A stretch of DNA of 64,000 nt from contig NZ_CP054698.1 in NCBI RefSeq assembly GCF_014023275.1, positions 7,463,001 through 7,527,000 on the forward strand, given 5' to 3'. Origin of the DNA: Nostoc edaphicum CCNP1411 (GTDB lineage Bacteria > Cyanobacteriota > Cyanobacteriia > Cyanobacteriales > Nostocaceae). Positions within the stretch are counted from its first letter, which is position 1, and each line of letters begins with the position of its first letter. The position numbers were made by a program, and so were the translations under genes. Under the pieces are notes generated by a model. The model was not told the DNA's origin. It made no database searches and saw only the letters and a program-made list of their open reading frames with translations. Shown here piece by piece: positions 28,386 to 36,315 of this stretch.

Positions 28386-31019
28386 CTACTTAGCTTGAGT
28401 AAATAAATTCTCTTCAACTACTCGTTTCCAAGAAGCCAATAAAGTATCTATTTGCTGTTGTTCTTTTGTCCGGTGTCCATTGACAAACTGTGTAGCACCT
28501 GCTTCTGGTGTTAACGCACGTCCTCCTAAAGCTTGGGCGACGAGTCGCAGTTGGGTAGCATCCGGTTGGGCTAAAGTTATAAAGTTATTAATTTCTTGGG
28601 GTTTATTTTCTTGCAACCACAGGAGACGATGCAGAATATCAATTAATGTTGGTGCTATGCCAATAGCTTGGGGTTTAACATTAAATTCTTGTTGTTTTTC
28701 GGTTTTTTGGATTCCTAAATCTGCATCTGCACCACGTTCTGTATAGTCTCGTAATTGCACTTGATTTTTAGTCTTCTTCACCAGATAAAGTTTGCCATCT
28801 GTTAACCCAGCAGCACCGTCAAGTTCTACACCTACTCCTCGTGCTAAGGTGTTAGCTTCGTCAAATTCCACTATAGATTCCCCATATTCGTAGCGTCCCA
28901 GTATGTAATATTGGGTGGGTTTATCGACGGCGGAAATTCCTTTTTTATCACACTTCAGGACTTCGGTGAGAATTTCTTCTAATACTTCTTTTTGTACTTC
29001 GTTTAGGAATGAATTAGCGTCTAATTCGTCGCCATTGGGCAGTTCTACCCGGTCATATTGGGTGTAGGCGCGTAGTCCCGCACCGATGCAAGCAATTACT
29101 AAATCAGCACCAGAAACACCTTCTGCCATCAGGGTTTTTACACGGCTTTGGACAATTTTTGATAATTCTGGACGGACATCCATTGCATAGTCGCCAATTT
29201 TGGTATCTGTGCGTTTGCGAGAAACTAGGAAGATGCTAGATGCTAATGCTGCGGAATTTTGACCACGTAATCTTGATGACATTTCTGTGTCAAGTGGCCA
29301 TGCTTCTGTAATAGTAAATCTTGCCCGTCTGAGAGAATCAATCAATGTTGACCAACCTGATGTAGTTTTATGGGCATAAACTACAACCATCATGCCGTTT
29401 GGTTTCAGCACTCTATTTGCTTCACAAAATGCTTTGTGCATCATTTCTTCATAGAATTGTGCTGCTTTTTTCTTATCCCCTCCATGTCTAGAAGGTTCCA
29501 TAATAGCTTCGTTTTTCTTGGGAGTGAGTTGACTAGAAAAATGTTCTGGATAAAGATGTCCAATTGAACGTTTAAGCCAGACATAAAAGAAGTCAGATAA
29601 ATCAGCGTATGGGACAGAATCAAAATATGGAGGGTCGGTAATTACTGCGTCTAATGATTCTGATTCAACAGAGATTGATGTTGCAGAACTGCGTTGCAAA
29701 ATTCCAGGTTTACTATATTCTTGTGATTCCCGTCTGATAAATTGCAAAATCCAATCTAGCGCACCTTTAGCATTGCCTGAAGCATTACCTAATGGATTTA
29801 TTTCTGCAAAATCCCAGACCATTGGTAAGGCTTGACGTGAAAATGTATTACTCATTTTCTCTCCAGTATTATGCCAATGAGTAATTGAACTATTATAATC
29901 AGCTAACCTATCACACATTACGCTTAAATAAGTGCTTATCGCTTTTGCTAACTCTTCTTCATTACCTTGCTGCAAAATCTCATAATGCGCTAACTTCACC
30001 CACTTTACAAACGTCATCATTGATAGTAATTGACGAAACGTAAATAATTTTTCAAATTTATCTAAACCGTATAATGGAGCATTAAAAACACCAGACCAAA
30101 CTTTTACAGGTTCATCTGGGGTGCTAACTCCTATTTCTTCCACTAATGTTTGTAGACGATTTTTAATAACTATTTCATCAGGAATATACTTCTCATAAGC
30201 TGTACCGCTTAGATATGTTTTACCTTGCTCTCCTAAAGTAGTGCAAACAATAGCCATTAATTGATGACCGATCTTTCCTGCTTTCCCCTGCTCTTGAATA
30301 TATGGTTTAGTTGGAATAGTAGTTCCACAATGACGACAAGTAGAATTACCACGAGAACTACCAGCCGCAGGGTCAAAACCTAACCCTTTTTCCGTCGCAG
30401 CTTCCACCACTTCAAACTCAACCCGCTTTGTCTCATAATTTGGAATCACTTTGAGCGCCACATACTTTTTCGCCTTCTTACACAACCAAGTCTGACGCAC
30501 TAAAGGAACCTCCGCACCACAAGCAGGATTAGGACATTTCACAGTGCGCGTCCATAAATATGCAACTGGAGTTAAAGTTTGTGCAAGACTTAGTTGCTTT
30601 ACTTTTGGATGTTGCAGTAACTCTAATTGCTGAGGTTCTTCTTGCAGAACTTCTCCGACTTTAATAGCAGGATATAAGTCACCAATTTCTTCCCGCACTT
30701 TTTCAATTACCCAATTTCCCCATTTCTCTACTTCATCTGCTAATTGTTTCCCGTATTTCTGGGGATAAACTAGCGTACAAAGCTCAATAATATGAGCCAC
30801 TGGATTAAGTTCAACAGCGTAGGTTTCACAACCCAAACGTAATGCTTCTAAAGGAATTGCCCCTCCACCAGAAAACATATCTAAAACTTTTGGTGGCGGT
30901 ACTTGATTTAATGGTGTGTCTGCTGGTAAATTTAACCGTTCTCGTTGTGCTTCTAATATCTGCCTTTTAGCTTTAGCAATAGTTGCTTCTCCAGCTTCCC
31001 ATTTGCACAATTCAATCAT
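28386..31019 (-). CDS. DUF1156-type adenine-specific DNA methylase (main part)
   Basis: This 877-residue protein is the body of a large DNA N6-adenine methylase (COG1743). It has the SAM-binding motif VLDMFSGGGAIPLEALRLG at about 45-63, a zinc-ribbon region with CPNPACG and CRHCGTTIP (about 165-240), and the catalytic DPPYFDSVPYADLSDFFY near 465. It probably modifies host DNA as the self-mark of a defence system; DISARM DrmMI and BREX PglX methylases play that role. Its N-terminal 68 residues are cut off by a single in-frame TAA at 31044-31046. The frame is otherwise continuous with 31250, and this ORF uses a downstream ATG at 31019 whose product keeps both the SAM motif and the catalytic motif. 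Confidence 0.85.
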   Translation of the reverse strand: MIELCKWEAGEATIAKAKRQILEAQRERLNLPADTPLNQVPPPKVLDMFSGGGAIPLEALRLGCETYAVELNPVAHIIELCTLVYPQKYGKQLADEVEKWGNWVIEKVREEIGDLYPAIKVGEVLQEEPQQLELLQHPKVKQLSLAQTLTPVAYLWTRTVKCPNPACGAEVPLVRQTWLCKKAKKYVALKVIPNYETKRVEFEVVEAATEKGLGFDPAAGSSRGNSTCRHCGTTIPTKPYIQEQGKAGKIGHQLMAIVCTTLGEQGKTYLSGTAYEKYIPDEIVIKNRLQTLVEEIGVSTPDEPVKVWSGVFNAPLYGLDKFEKLFTFRQLLSMMTFVKWVKLAHYEILQQGNEEELAKAISTYLSVMCDRLADYNSSITHWHNTGEKMSNTFSRQALPMVWDFAEINPLGNASGNAKGALDWILQFIRRESQEYSKPGILQRSSATSISVESESLDAVITDPPYFDSVPYADLSDFFYVWLKRSIGHLYPEHFSSQLTPKKNEAIMEPSRHGGDKKKAAQFYEEMMHKAFCEANRVLKPNGMMVVVYAHKTTSGWSTLIDSLRRARFTITEAWPLDTEMSSRLRGQNSAALASSIFLVSRKRTDTKIGDYAMDVRPELSKIVQSRVKTLMAEGVSGADLVIACIGAGLRAYTQYDRVELPNGDELDANSFLNEVQKEVLEEILTEVLKCDKKGISAVDKPTQYYILGRYEYGESIVEFDEANTLARGVGVELDGAAGLTDGKLYLVKKTKNQVQLRDYTERGADADLGIQKTEKQQEFNVKPQAIGIAPTLIDILHRLLWLQENKPQEINNFITLAQPDATQLRLVAQALGGRALTPEAGATQFVNGHRTKEQQQIDTLLASWKRVVEENLFTQAK

Positions 31020-31043
31020 GGACTTCCTTAAAGCTGTGCGCTT

Positions 31044-31250
31044 TTAGGGAGTTTCTGGTGCAGCAATTAACGAAGCAAAAACCGCCGCCCTAGCTGCTAC
31101 CAATGGCCTTCTTGCCCACCATAAATGTAGTGTAGAAATATGACCCTTTCTAATAGATTTTTCTCGTGCAGATTCAACAGATATTTCCTTGATGGGAATG
31201 AAGTCTTCAATCAGGCGACGATCTAGAGATATTATTTTGACTGAGTTCAT
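31044..31250 (-). pseudogene. N-terminal DUF1156 fragment of the methylase
   Basis: The 68-residue fragment contains the DUF1156 signature: [20 protein letters not shown] and [20 protein letters not shown]. After APETP comes TAA, and then, in the same frame, KRTALRKSMIELCKW continues straight into the main methylase. A GAA-to-TAA change would explain it. Either the fragment and main ORF are made separately, or the gene is inactivated, or the base is an assembly error. Confidence 0.75.
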
Positions 31251-31322
31251 TTATGTATAATCGCTTATTGCGATTTATACCTTGGCTCAGATGTTGATTA
31301 ATGTCAACAATTAAATATTAAG

Positions 31323-31787
31323 TTAAACAATTTTGCTGTATAATGCCTCAGCCCCCACGACATACCGGGTTACTTGCTTAATTTCCTTGGCATCACCAGC
31401 GAACACCTTAGCCGGATTTTGTATCGTTAACAATTGCGGATTTTCACTTGTACATCCCCAGACTACATACAGCCAATACGAATCACCTAACTGCTGTGCC
31501 TTCCGCCATTCATTCACAGTCAACGCAACTTCTTGATTGTGCTGCGCCCTGCCCTTCACCTCAATGCGCTGCACAGATGCAATTCCCGTCACTTCATCAA
31601 CTGGCCCCACACTGCGAATATCAAAACCACTACCATCATGTTTTTGACTTACATCCTCTGGTTCCCATCCGCGTTGTCGTTCATAGTCCATCACATACTG
31701 CATCGCAAAAGCTTCCACTTCTGGGTCATTCCGCATCCCCGGATATTTGGACACCTCCACAGTTGCAGGATATCCCTCTTCTGTCAC
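31323..31787 (-). CDS. DUF3883 domain protein, detached C-terminus of the helicase
   Basis: The 154 residues carry a DUF3883 domain (PD-(D/E)XK-like fold). Landmarks are DPEVEAFAMQYVMDYERQRG, GSGFDIRSV, then IEVKGRAQH (the E-x-K pair), LTVNEWRKAQQLGDSYWLYVV and IQNPAKVF. The start is GTG 31787. It is in the same frame as the SNF2 helicase upstream (stop at 31899), and related helicases often end in this domain, so I infer a single ancestral gene split by an insertion of about 110 bp. The domain may bind or cut DNA, or only scaffold. It may still be made as a separate protein. Confidence 0.75.
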   Translation of the reverse strand: MTEEGYPATVEVSKYPGMRNDPEVEAFAMQYVMDYERQRGWEPEDVSQKHDGSGFDIRSVGPVDEVTGIASVQRIEVKGRAQHNQEVALTVNEWRKAQQLGDSYWLYVVWGCTSENPQLLTIQNPAKVFAGDAKEIKQVTRYVVGAEALYSKIV

Positions 31788-31898
31788 TTTCCGGGAAAGT
31801 GATCGCTAGAAGCCTCATGAGGCAATCAATACAAGCTATACTATTAGAAAAAAATAGGACTTGTATTTGTTATTAGAAAATAATCGCGCAATCGCTTG

Positions 31899-34800
31899 TT
31901 ATACAAAAGCTCTAGATTTTAGAAAAGGCAAATGTTTTCGGAGAGTGACAGAAGAGGGATATACTAAGGCGCTTCCCAAATATGCCACACGTCCAGGACG
32001 AATAATTTTTAAATAGTCCAGTTCACCTTGTTTATTCTTATAACGTTCTTGCAAATTTCGTACCTTATTCTGAGCATTATCCCTTGTCACGCGGTAGGTT
32101 TCATCCCCTCCTGCAACCTTCGCTGCTAATTTCATTTGAGTGCGTTGAGCCTCTGCGATGGTGCTTTCCATCGCTTTCTGTAAATAATCTTGGCGGATTT
32201 CTAACTCCCGTTGACGTTGCGCCCTTTCTAAATCCATTAAAGAACGCTGCACTTTTACTTTTAACCAGCTTTCCACCTTTTGTTGTTCCTGGGGGGTGGG
32301 GGGATAAATCACCAAATCTGGAGATAACTGGGTAGGAGCTAAATCATGGAGGCAGTCTGGTGAAATTAGTACCAGTTCTCCTGTAGATTTTTCAGCAACA
32401 GCACATAACCGAGCTTTGAGAACTGTATCTTTACCTTTTCGTCCCATACCCGCCACCTGCACTTCAAAAAAGTGAATGCGGTAGGGTTGTTGAGCATCAG
32501 CATCAAGAAATATGGCAGACTGTTGGGATACTCTTTCCCATAATTGGGAATCTAAGCGTTCAACAATAGCAGCGAATAAAGAATGTCCTGGTGATAATAA
32601 ATCTGCATCTTGATGTACTGGTTGTGCCAAATGCTCTTTATAAAAAGTCAGTTTGAGATATTCTTTATCTGCAATCCCATATTTGCGTACTGACTCCAAA
32701 TTATTAGAACGAAATTCCTCTTTGACATAACTTACTCGCCATAAACCATCAGCCCGATTATCTAAATTCACGCGCATAAAGTCACAGGCACGTTTAAAGA
32801 ATTCCTCTACATAGCGGGGCATTAAACGCTGTTCTTCAGAAACGTAATCTTGCGTTTGGGTGCGACGAATTTGGGATAAATCTACATGAGAAGTTGCTAA
32901 AGCCACACCTGTAGCTTGTTCAAGAGATTCTAATTTTTTCGGGTCGAGACGTTCAATTTGCTCTAAAACTTCATCTTCACTGGCTTTCGTATAAGTTGCT
33001 TCTCTAACCAATTCCTCAAACCGGATATCATTTAATTGCAGTAATTGACCAATAACATCAAAAACCCTGTCCCCCATTGCCTTGCGGATTTCTTCTAACT
33101 TAGCCAGCAACTTTTCTAATACTCTACCTTCTACCGTATTTTCCGCCACGAAGTTAAAAACATAAACATCATGCGTTTGACCAATCCGGTGAATTCTGCC
33201 CATGCGTTGCTCTAAGCGATTGGGGTTCCAGGGAAGATCATAATTAATCATTAATCGACAGAACTGTAAATTTATTCCTTCACCTGCGGCTTCTGTTGCT
33301 AGACAAATTTGTTTACTTAATTGAAAATCTCTTTGAGCAGCTTTTCTGGCTAAAATATTCATTCCCCCATGAATTTCACAGGTACTATATCCCCATGCAG
33401 TTAAATTCTTTTTCAGATATTCCAGCGTATCCCTGTGTTCCGTAAAGATTAACAATCTACCACTACCATCTTTGATTTCATTAAATCTTGCTTCTTCCAG
33501 ACTTTCCTTAAGACGATTTAACTTAGTCTCAGTACCAACATCAATCACCTGCTGGGTAAGCTTGACTAACCTTTCTAACTCCCGTAACTCTTCTTGGAGT
33601 TGGTCTACTTGCTCTGCTACTGTAGACTCAATGGCTAGTTCTTCTAAGTGGTCTTCTTCGCAATCATCACTTTCCAACTCTGGATCAACTATTTTACCTA
33701 AATTAATTAATCGCTGTTTTTGCTCTTGATGTGGTAGTTTATTTAATTCTTCTACTAAATCTGCAAAGCGGCGCTTACGTCTGTCCAAAGAACTATAAAT
33801 GGCATTTAAACTACTAGCCAAACGTCTCTGCAAGACTGTCCTAGCTAATGCTACTGCGGCCTGTTTTCTGCCTTTAGTCTTACCTAAATATTTGTTAATA
33901 TATTTTGTGATTTCCTCATACAGATGATGTTCAGCAGTAGATAAAGTAAATGGTACTGTAATTGCGAATCGCTCCTTAAATAATTTTCGCCCCTGAAAAT
34001 CCTTCAACTCTTCTTTAATGCGACGTAAAAACCAAGGACTATCATTTAAACTTAGTAACTGCGGATTAAGTTCATCAGAAATAAATTGTTCTGGGTCAAG
34101 TAAACGTAAGAAGTTATGAAAATGACTAACATCGCCTTGGTGAGGAGTAGCCGTTAATAGTAATATTCTTTCAGTAATTTTGGATAACTCTTCTGCTAAT
34201 TTATAGCGTCCAGTCCGGCGTAAATCATCGCCTTGGGTACGAGCAGAACATTTATGTGCCTCATCAATAATTACTAAATCCCAATCTACTTGCAATATAC
34301 CAGGGGCAACATCATCGCGTTTCGCAAAGTCAATAGAAGCAATACACTGCCGAAATCTTTCCCAAGGATTACCTGCTAACTGATTTTTGGCCAGTGTCGA
34401 ATTAATAACCTCAAAAATTTCAGAAAATTTACTGCGTAATTCATCCTGCCATTGAATTGTTAATGGTGCTGGTGCAAGAATTAAAATGCGCTCAATGGCA
34501 TTTCGCAGTTTGAGTTCTTTTAACAACAACCCCGCCATAATTGTTTTACCTGCTCCTGGATCATCAGCGAGGAGAAACCGTAACCTTACCTGGGGCAAAA
34601 TACGTTCGTAAACTGCTTCTAGCTGATGGGGGAGAGGACGGACACCGCTAAGACTCACAGCAAAGTGTGGATCGTAAGCGAATGCGGTTTTTATTCGTAC
34701 TGACTCAATAAAAAGAAAAAATGCATTAGCGTCAACGGTGGCAACTGATTTCTGCTCTTGTGAGGTGAGTATTTCCTCAATCTCAAAATTACTCAAAATA

Positions 34801-34937
34801 GCTTCACGCAATTCCCCTTCCTGAGTACGAACCGTCAACAACAATGTGTCGTCAACAACATCAAACCGCTCGACAGTTACAGCACCAGTAAACTGTCCTG
34901 GAATTTGAATCCGTTTTCCAATCAGTTGCTCTACCAT
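31899..34937 (-). CDS. SNF2-family DNA helicase/translocase, defence cargo
   Basis: The 1012-residue protein has helicase motif I DDPGAGKTIMAG at about 124-135, the DEAH box IIDEAHKCSA near 225, LLTATPHQGD (motif III), and the C-terminal lobe with LIFTEHRDTLEYL, EGINLQFCRLMINYDLPWNP and RMGRIHRIGQ (motifs V and VI). It resembles the DrmD-type SNF2 helicases that travel with DUF1156 methylases. Its last residues (KHLPFLKSRAFV) are not family sequence: homology stops at GSALVYPSS, where a DUF3883 domain usually follows. It is the first gene of the minus-strand operon and diverges from the HTH gene at 35170. Confidence 0.9.
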   Translation of the reverse strand: MVEQLIGKRIQIPGQFTGAVTVERFDVVDDTLLLTVRTQEGELREAILSNFEIEEILTSQEQKSVATVDANAFFLFIESVRIKTAFAYDPHFAVSLSGVRPLPHQLEAVYERILPQVRLRFLLADDPGAGKTIMAGLLLKELKLRNAIERILILAPAPLTIQWQDELRSKFSEIFEVINSTLAKNQLAGNPWERFRQCIASIDFAKRDDVAPGILQVDWDLVIIDEAHKCSARTQGDDLRRTGRYKLAEELSKITERILLLTATPHQGDVSHFHNFLRLLDPEQFISDELNPQLLSLNDSPWFLRRIKEELKDFQGRKLFKERFAITVPFTLSTAEHHLYEEITKYINKYLGKTKGRKQAAVALARTVLQRRLASSLNAIYSSLDRRKRRFADLVEELNKLPHQEQKQRLINLGKIVDPELESDDCEEDHLEELAIESTVAEQVDQLQEELRELERLVKLTQQVIDVGTETKLNRLKESLEEARFNEIKDGSGRLLIFTEHRDTLEYLKKNLTAWGYSTCEIHGGMNILARKAAQRDFQLSKQICLATEAAGEGINLQFCRLMINYDLPWNPNRLEQRMGRIHRIGQTHDVYVFNFVAENTVEGRVLEKLLAKLEEIRKAMGDRVFDVIGQLLQLNDIRFEELVREATYTKASEDEVLEQIERLDPKKLESLEQATGVALATSHVDLSQIRRTQTQDYVSEEQRLMPRYVEEFFKRACDFMRVNLDNRADGLWRVSYVKEEFRSNNLESVRKYGIADKEYLKLTFYKEHLAQPVHQDADLLSPGHSLFAAIVERLDSQLWERVSQQSAIFLDADAQQPYRIHFFEVQVAGMGRKGKDTVLKARLCAVAEKSTGELVLISPDCLHDLAPTQLSPDLVIYPPTPQEQQKVESWLKVKVQRSLMDLERAQRQRELEIRQDYLQKAMESTIAEAQRTQMKLAAKVAGGDETYRVTRDNAQNKVRNLQERYKNKQGELDYLKIIRPGRVAYLGSALVYPSSVTLRKHLPFLKSRAFV

Positions 34938-35144
34938 TAGCTATCTCCATCCAGTGTAGATTTTCTTGGCATTATTGCTTGGATCTACTATCTGCCAATT
35001 TTGCTAAGAGAGAGTGATTATTATCACAAAGCAGCAACTATATTTTTATACCTTAGAAAGACAAAACAAATAAGATGCTGTTCTGTTTGTGATTTATTTT
35101 TCAAACAAAGCCAACATTTGCCAAGATATGATTGCCTCATTCAC

Positions 35145-35158
35145 TTGCCATTTGGCAA
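35145..35158. promoter_or_regulatory. Palindrome TTGCCATTTGGCAA before an HTH gene
   Basis: This perfect 6-bp inverted repeat with a 2-bp spacer is centred about 19 bp before the HTH gene ATG at 35170. Related palindromes follow the gene at 35507 and 35528. A half-site TTTGCCAAG lies near 35117. It may also affect the divergent helicase promoter. Confidence 0.6.
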
Positions 35159-35169
35159 TTAGGAAGGCT

Positions 35170-35502
35170 ATGGGTATTGCTTCAAAAATTCCAACTCAGA
35201 GACACTGGGATGTATTGAATTCATATCTACAACCCTTAAAAGATTATCCAATGGAACTCGACGAGTTTCTGAGACATTGGGATGTGTCACGAGAAGAACT
35301 GGCTTTTATCTGTGACTGTTCGTTAACAACCGTTAATCATTGGTTTTCCCAAGGTGTTGACCAGAGAATACCAAGCGAGAAACATAAACAGCGCCTAGCA
35401 TTGGCACACCACATCTGGACAGCAATCCAAACTGAACCAGAGTACTTACAAAAGCTCCGGGATGTGTATTACCAAAAGCGACGCAGAAATCCTGCTAAAT
35501 AG
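35170..35502 (+). CDS. Small HTH (XRE-like) protein, transposon cargo
   Basis: I start at ATG 35170, which follows AGGAAGG; an upstream GTG at 35089 would add 27 residues that read through the palindrome at 35145. The product has 110 residues. A helix-turn-helix is seen at about 40-68: LRHWDVSREELAFICDCSLT then TVNHWFSQG. It has the same layout as the protein at 35926 (RWGLGYEELAKICAISKST, AYHWLGG), so the two are paralogs. It is probably a DNA-binding regulator acting at the nearby TTGCCA palindromes. No broader family could be named. Confidence 0.65.
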   Translation: MGIASKIPTQRHWDVLNSYLQPLKDYPMELDEFLRHWDVSREELAFICDCSLTTVNHWFSQGVDQRIPSEKHKQRLALAHHIWTAIQTEPEYLQKLRDVYYQKRRRNPAK

Positions 35503-35506
35503 GTAC

Positions 35507-35542
35507 TTGCCAAATGGCAAGTTTTTATTGCCACAGTGGCAA
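35507..35542. promoter_or_regulatory. Two palindromes, TTGCCAAATGGCAA and TTGCCACAGTGGCAA
   Basis: TTGCCAAATGGCAA at 35507-35520 extends to ACTTG-CAAGT arms. TTGCCACAGTGGCAA lies at 35528-35542. Both are in the gap between the HTH gene stop (35502) and the next gene (35622). With 35145-35158 they make three related operators around one regulator gene, a pattern of autoregulation. Confidence 0.6.
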
Positions 35543-35621
35543 GGGAAAACTTTAATATTATTTATCAGAATTCTTCTTAATTTTTACCGTTGTTGGTCAA
35601 CTTGCACCCAAAAAGATTACT

Positions 35622-35933
35622 ATGCCTGATCTGTTTTCCCAAATTCCACCAGTAACGATGCCAGAGGTTATTCCCAGCGAATTGCCTCAGCAGAGATTTC
35701 ATCTCGGTGAATGGGTGCGATGGTTTCAAGTACCCAACGGTGACTATGGTCGCGTTATCGGAGTCATATACACCCAACAAGCCAGTTGCATTGCCACTGG
35801 CTTACATTACTTGGTTCTTTTAGATGAGCGCAGCCCCTCTCGTAAAATTTGCACCTGCGACTTCGCTTTCGAGGATGATATCGAACCTTTAGATAATGCA
35901 TCCTTGGAAGGGCTTCAGGGCAATCATGTCTAA
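35622..35933 (+). CDS. Small protein of unknown function, transposon cargo
   Basis: The 103-residue protein has no signal peptide or membrane segment. The middle (RFHLGEWVRWFQVPNGDYGR VIGV, about 25-48) and HYLVLLDERSPSRK look like a small beta-barrel of the KOW/SH3 sort, but I cannot assign a family. Its stop overlaps by 8 bp the start of the next HTH gene (35926), so the two are co-translated. It sits between two HTH paralogs. Confidence 0.55.
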   Translation: MPDLFSQIPPVTMPEVIPSELPQQRFHLGEWVRWFQVPNGDYGRVIGVIYTQQASCIATGLHYLVLLDERSPSRKICTCDFAFEDDIEPLDNASLEGLQGNHV

Positions 35934-36210
35934 AGCTCAACAACATCAGCAATTGCTAGAATTGCACAACCAAATGTTCATGTCCCCCCAAGATTTTAGC
36001 TATCGTTGGGGATTGGGTTACGAAGAATTAGCAAAAATCTGTGCCATCTCTAAATCTACGGCTTATCACTGGTTGGGTGGACAAGCCAGCCGCCGAGAAG
36101 CTGGATTACCTTATCAGAGAATTATGGCTGTGGCTGATTTTCTTTTCACCAACGCCGAAGTAATTAATCCTCTGTTGGAGCAGTGGCATAATCCTCAACA
36201 CCCGAATTAA
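35926..36210 (+). CDS. Second small HTH protein, transposon cargo
   Basis: I start at ATG 35926 (MSKAQQHQQLLELHNQMF), giving 94 residues; an upstream ATG at 35896 overlaps the preceding gene further. It has one helix-turn-helix at about 30-55 (LGYEELAKICAISKSTAYHW) and is a shorter paralog of the 35170 protein. It overlaps the 35622 gene by 8 bp. It probably regulates or tunes the module. Confidence 0.6.
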   Translation: MSKAQQHQQLLELHNQMFMSPQDFSYRWGLGYEELAKICAISKSTAYHWLGGQASRREAGLPYQRIMAVADFLFTNAEVINPLLEQWHNPQHPN

Positions 36211-36315
36211 TTCTTCAGTTTTTGCAAATTGACAAAACTTTTCTTCATCACCTTGACTGACATAAAAAATAGGTAGTAGGGTGCAATTTATCGTCACCAG
36301 CCTACCCACTGTTCC

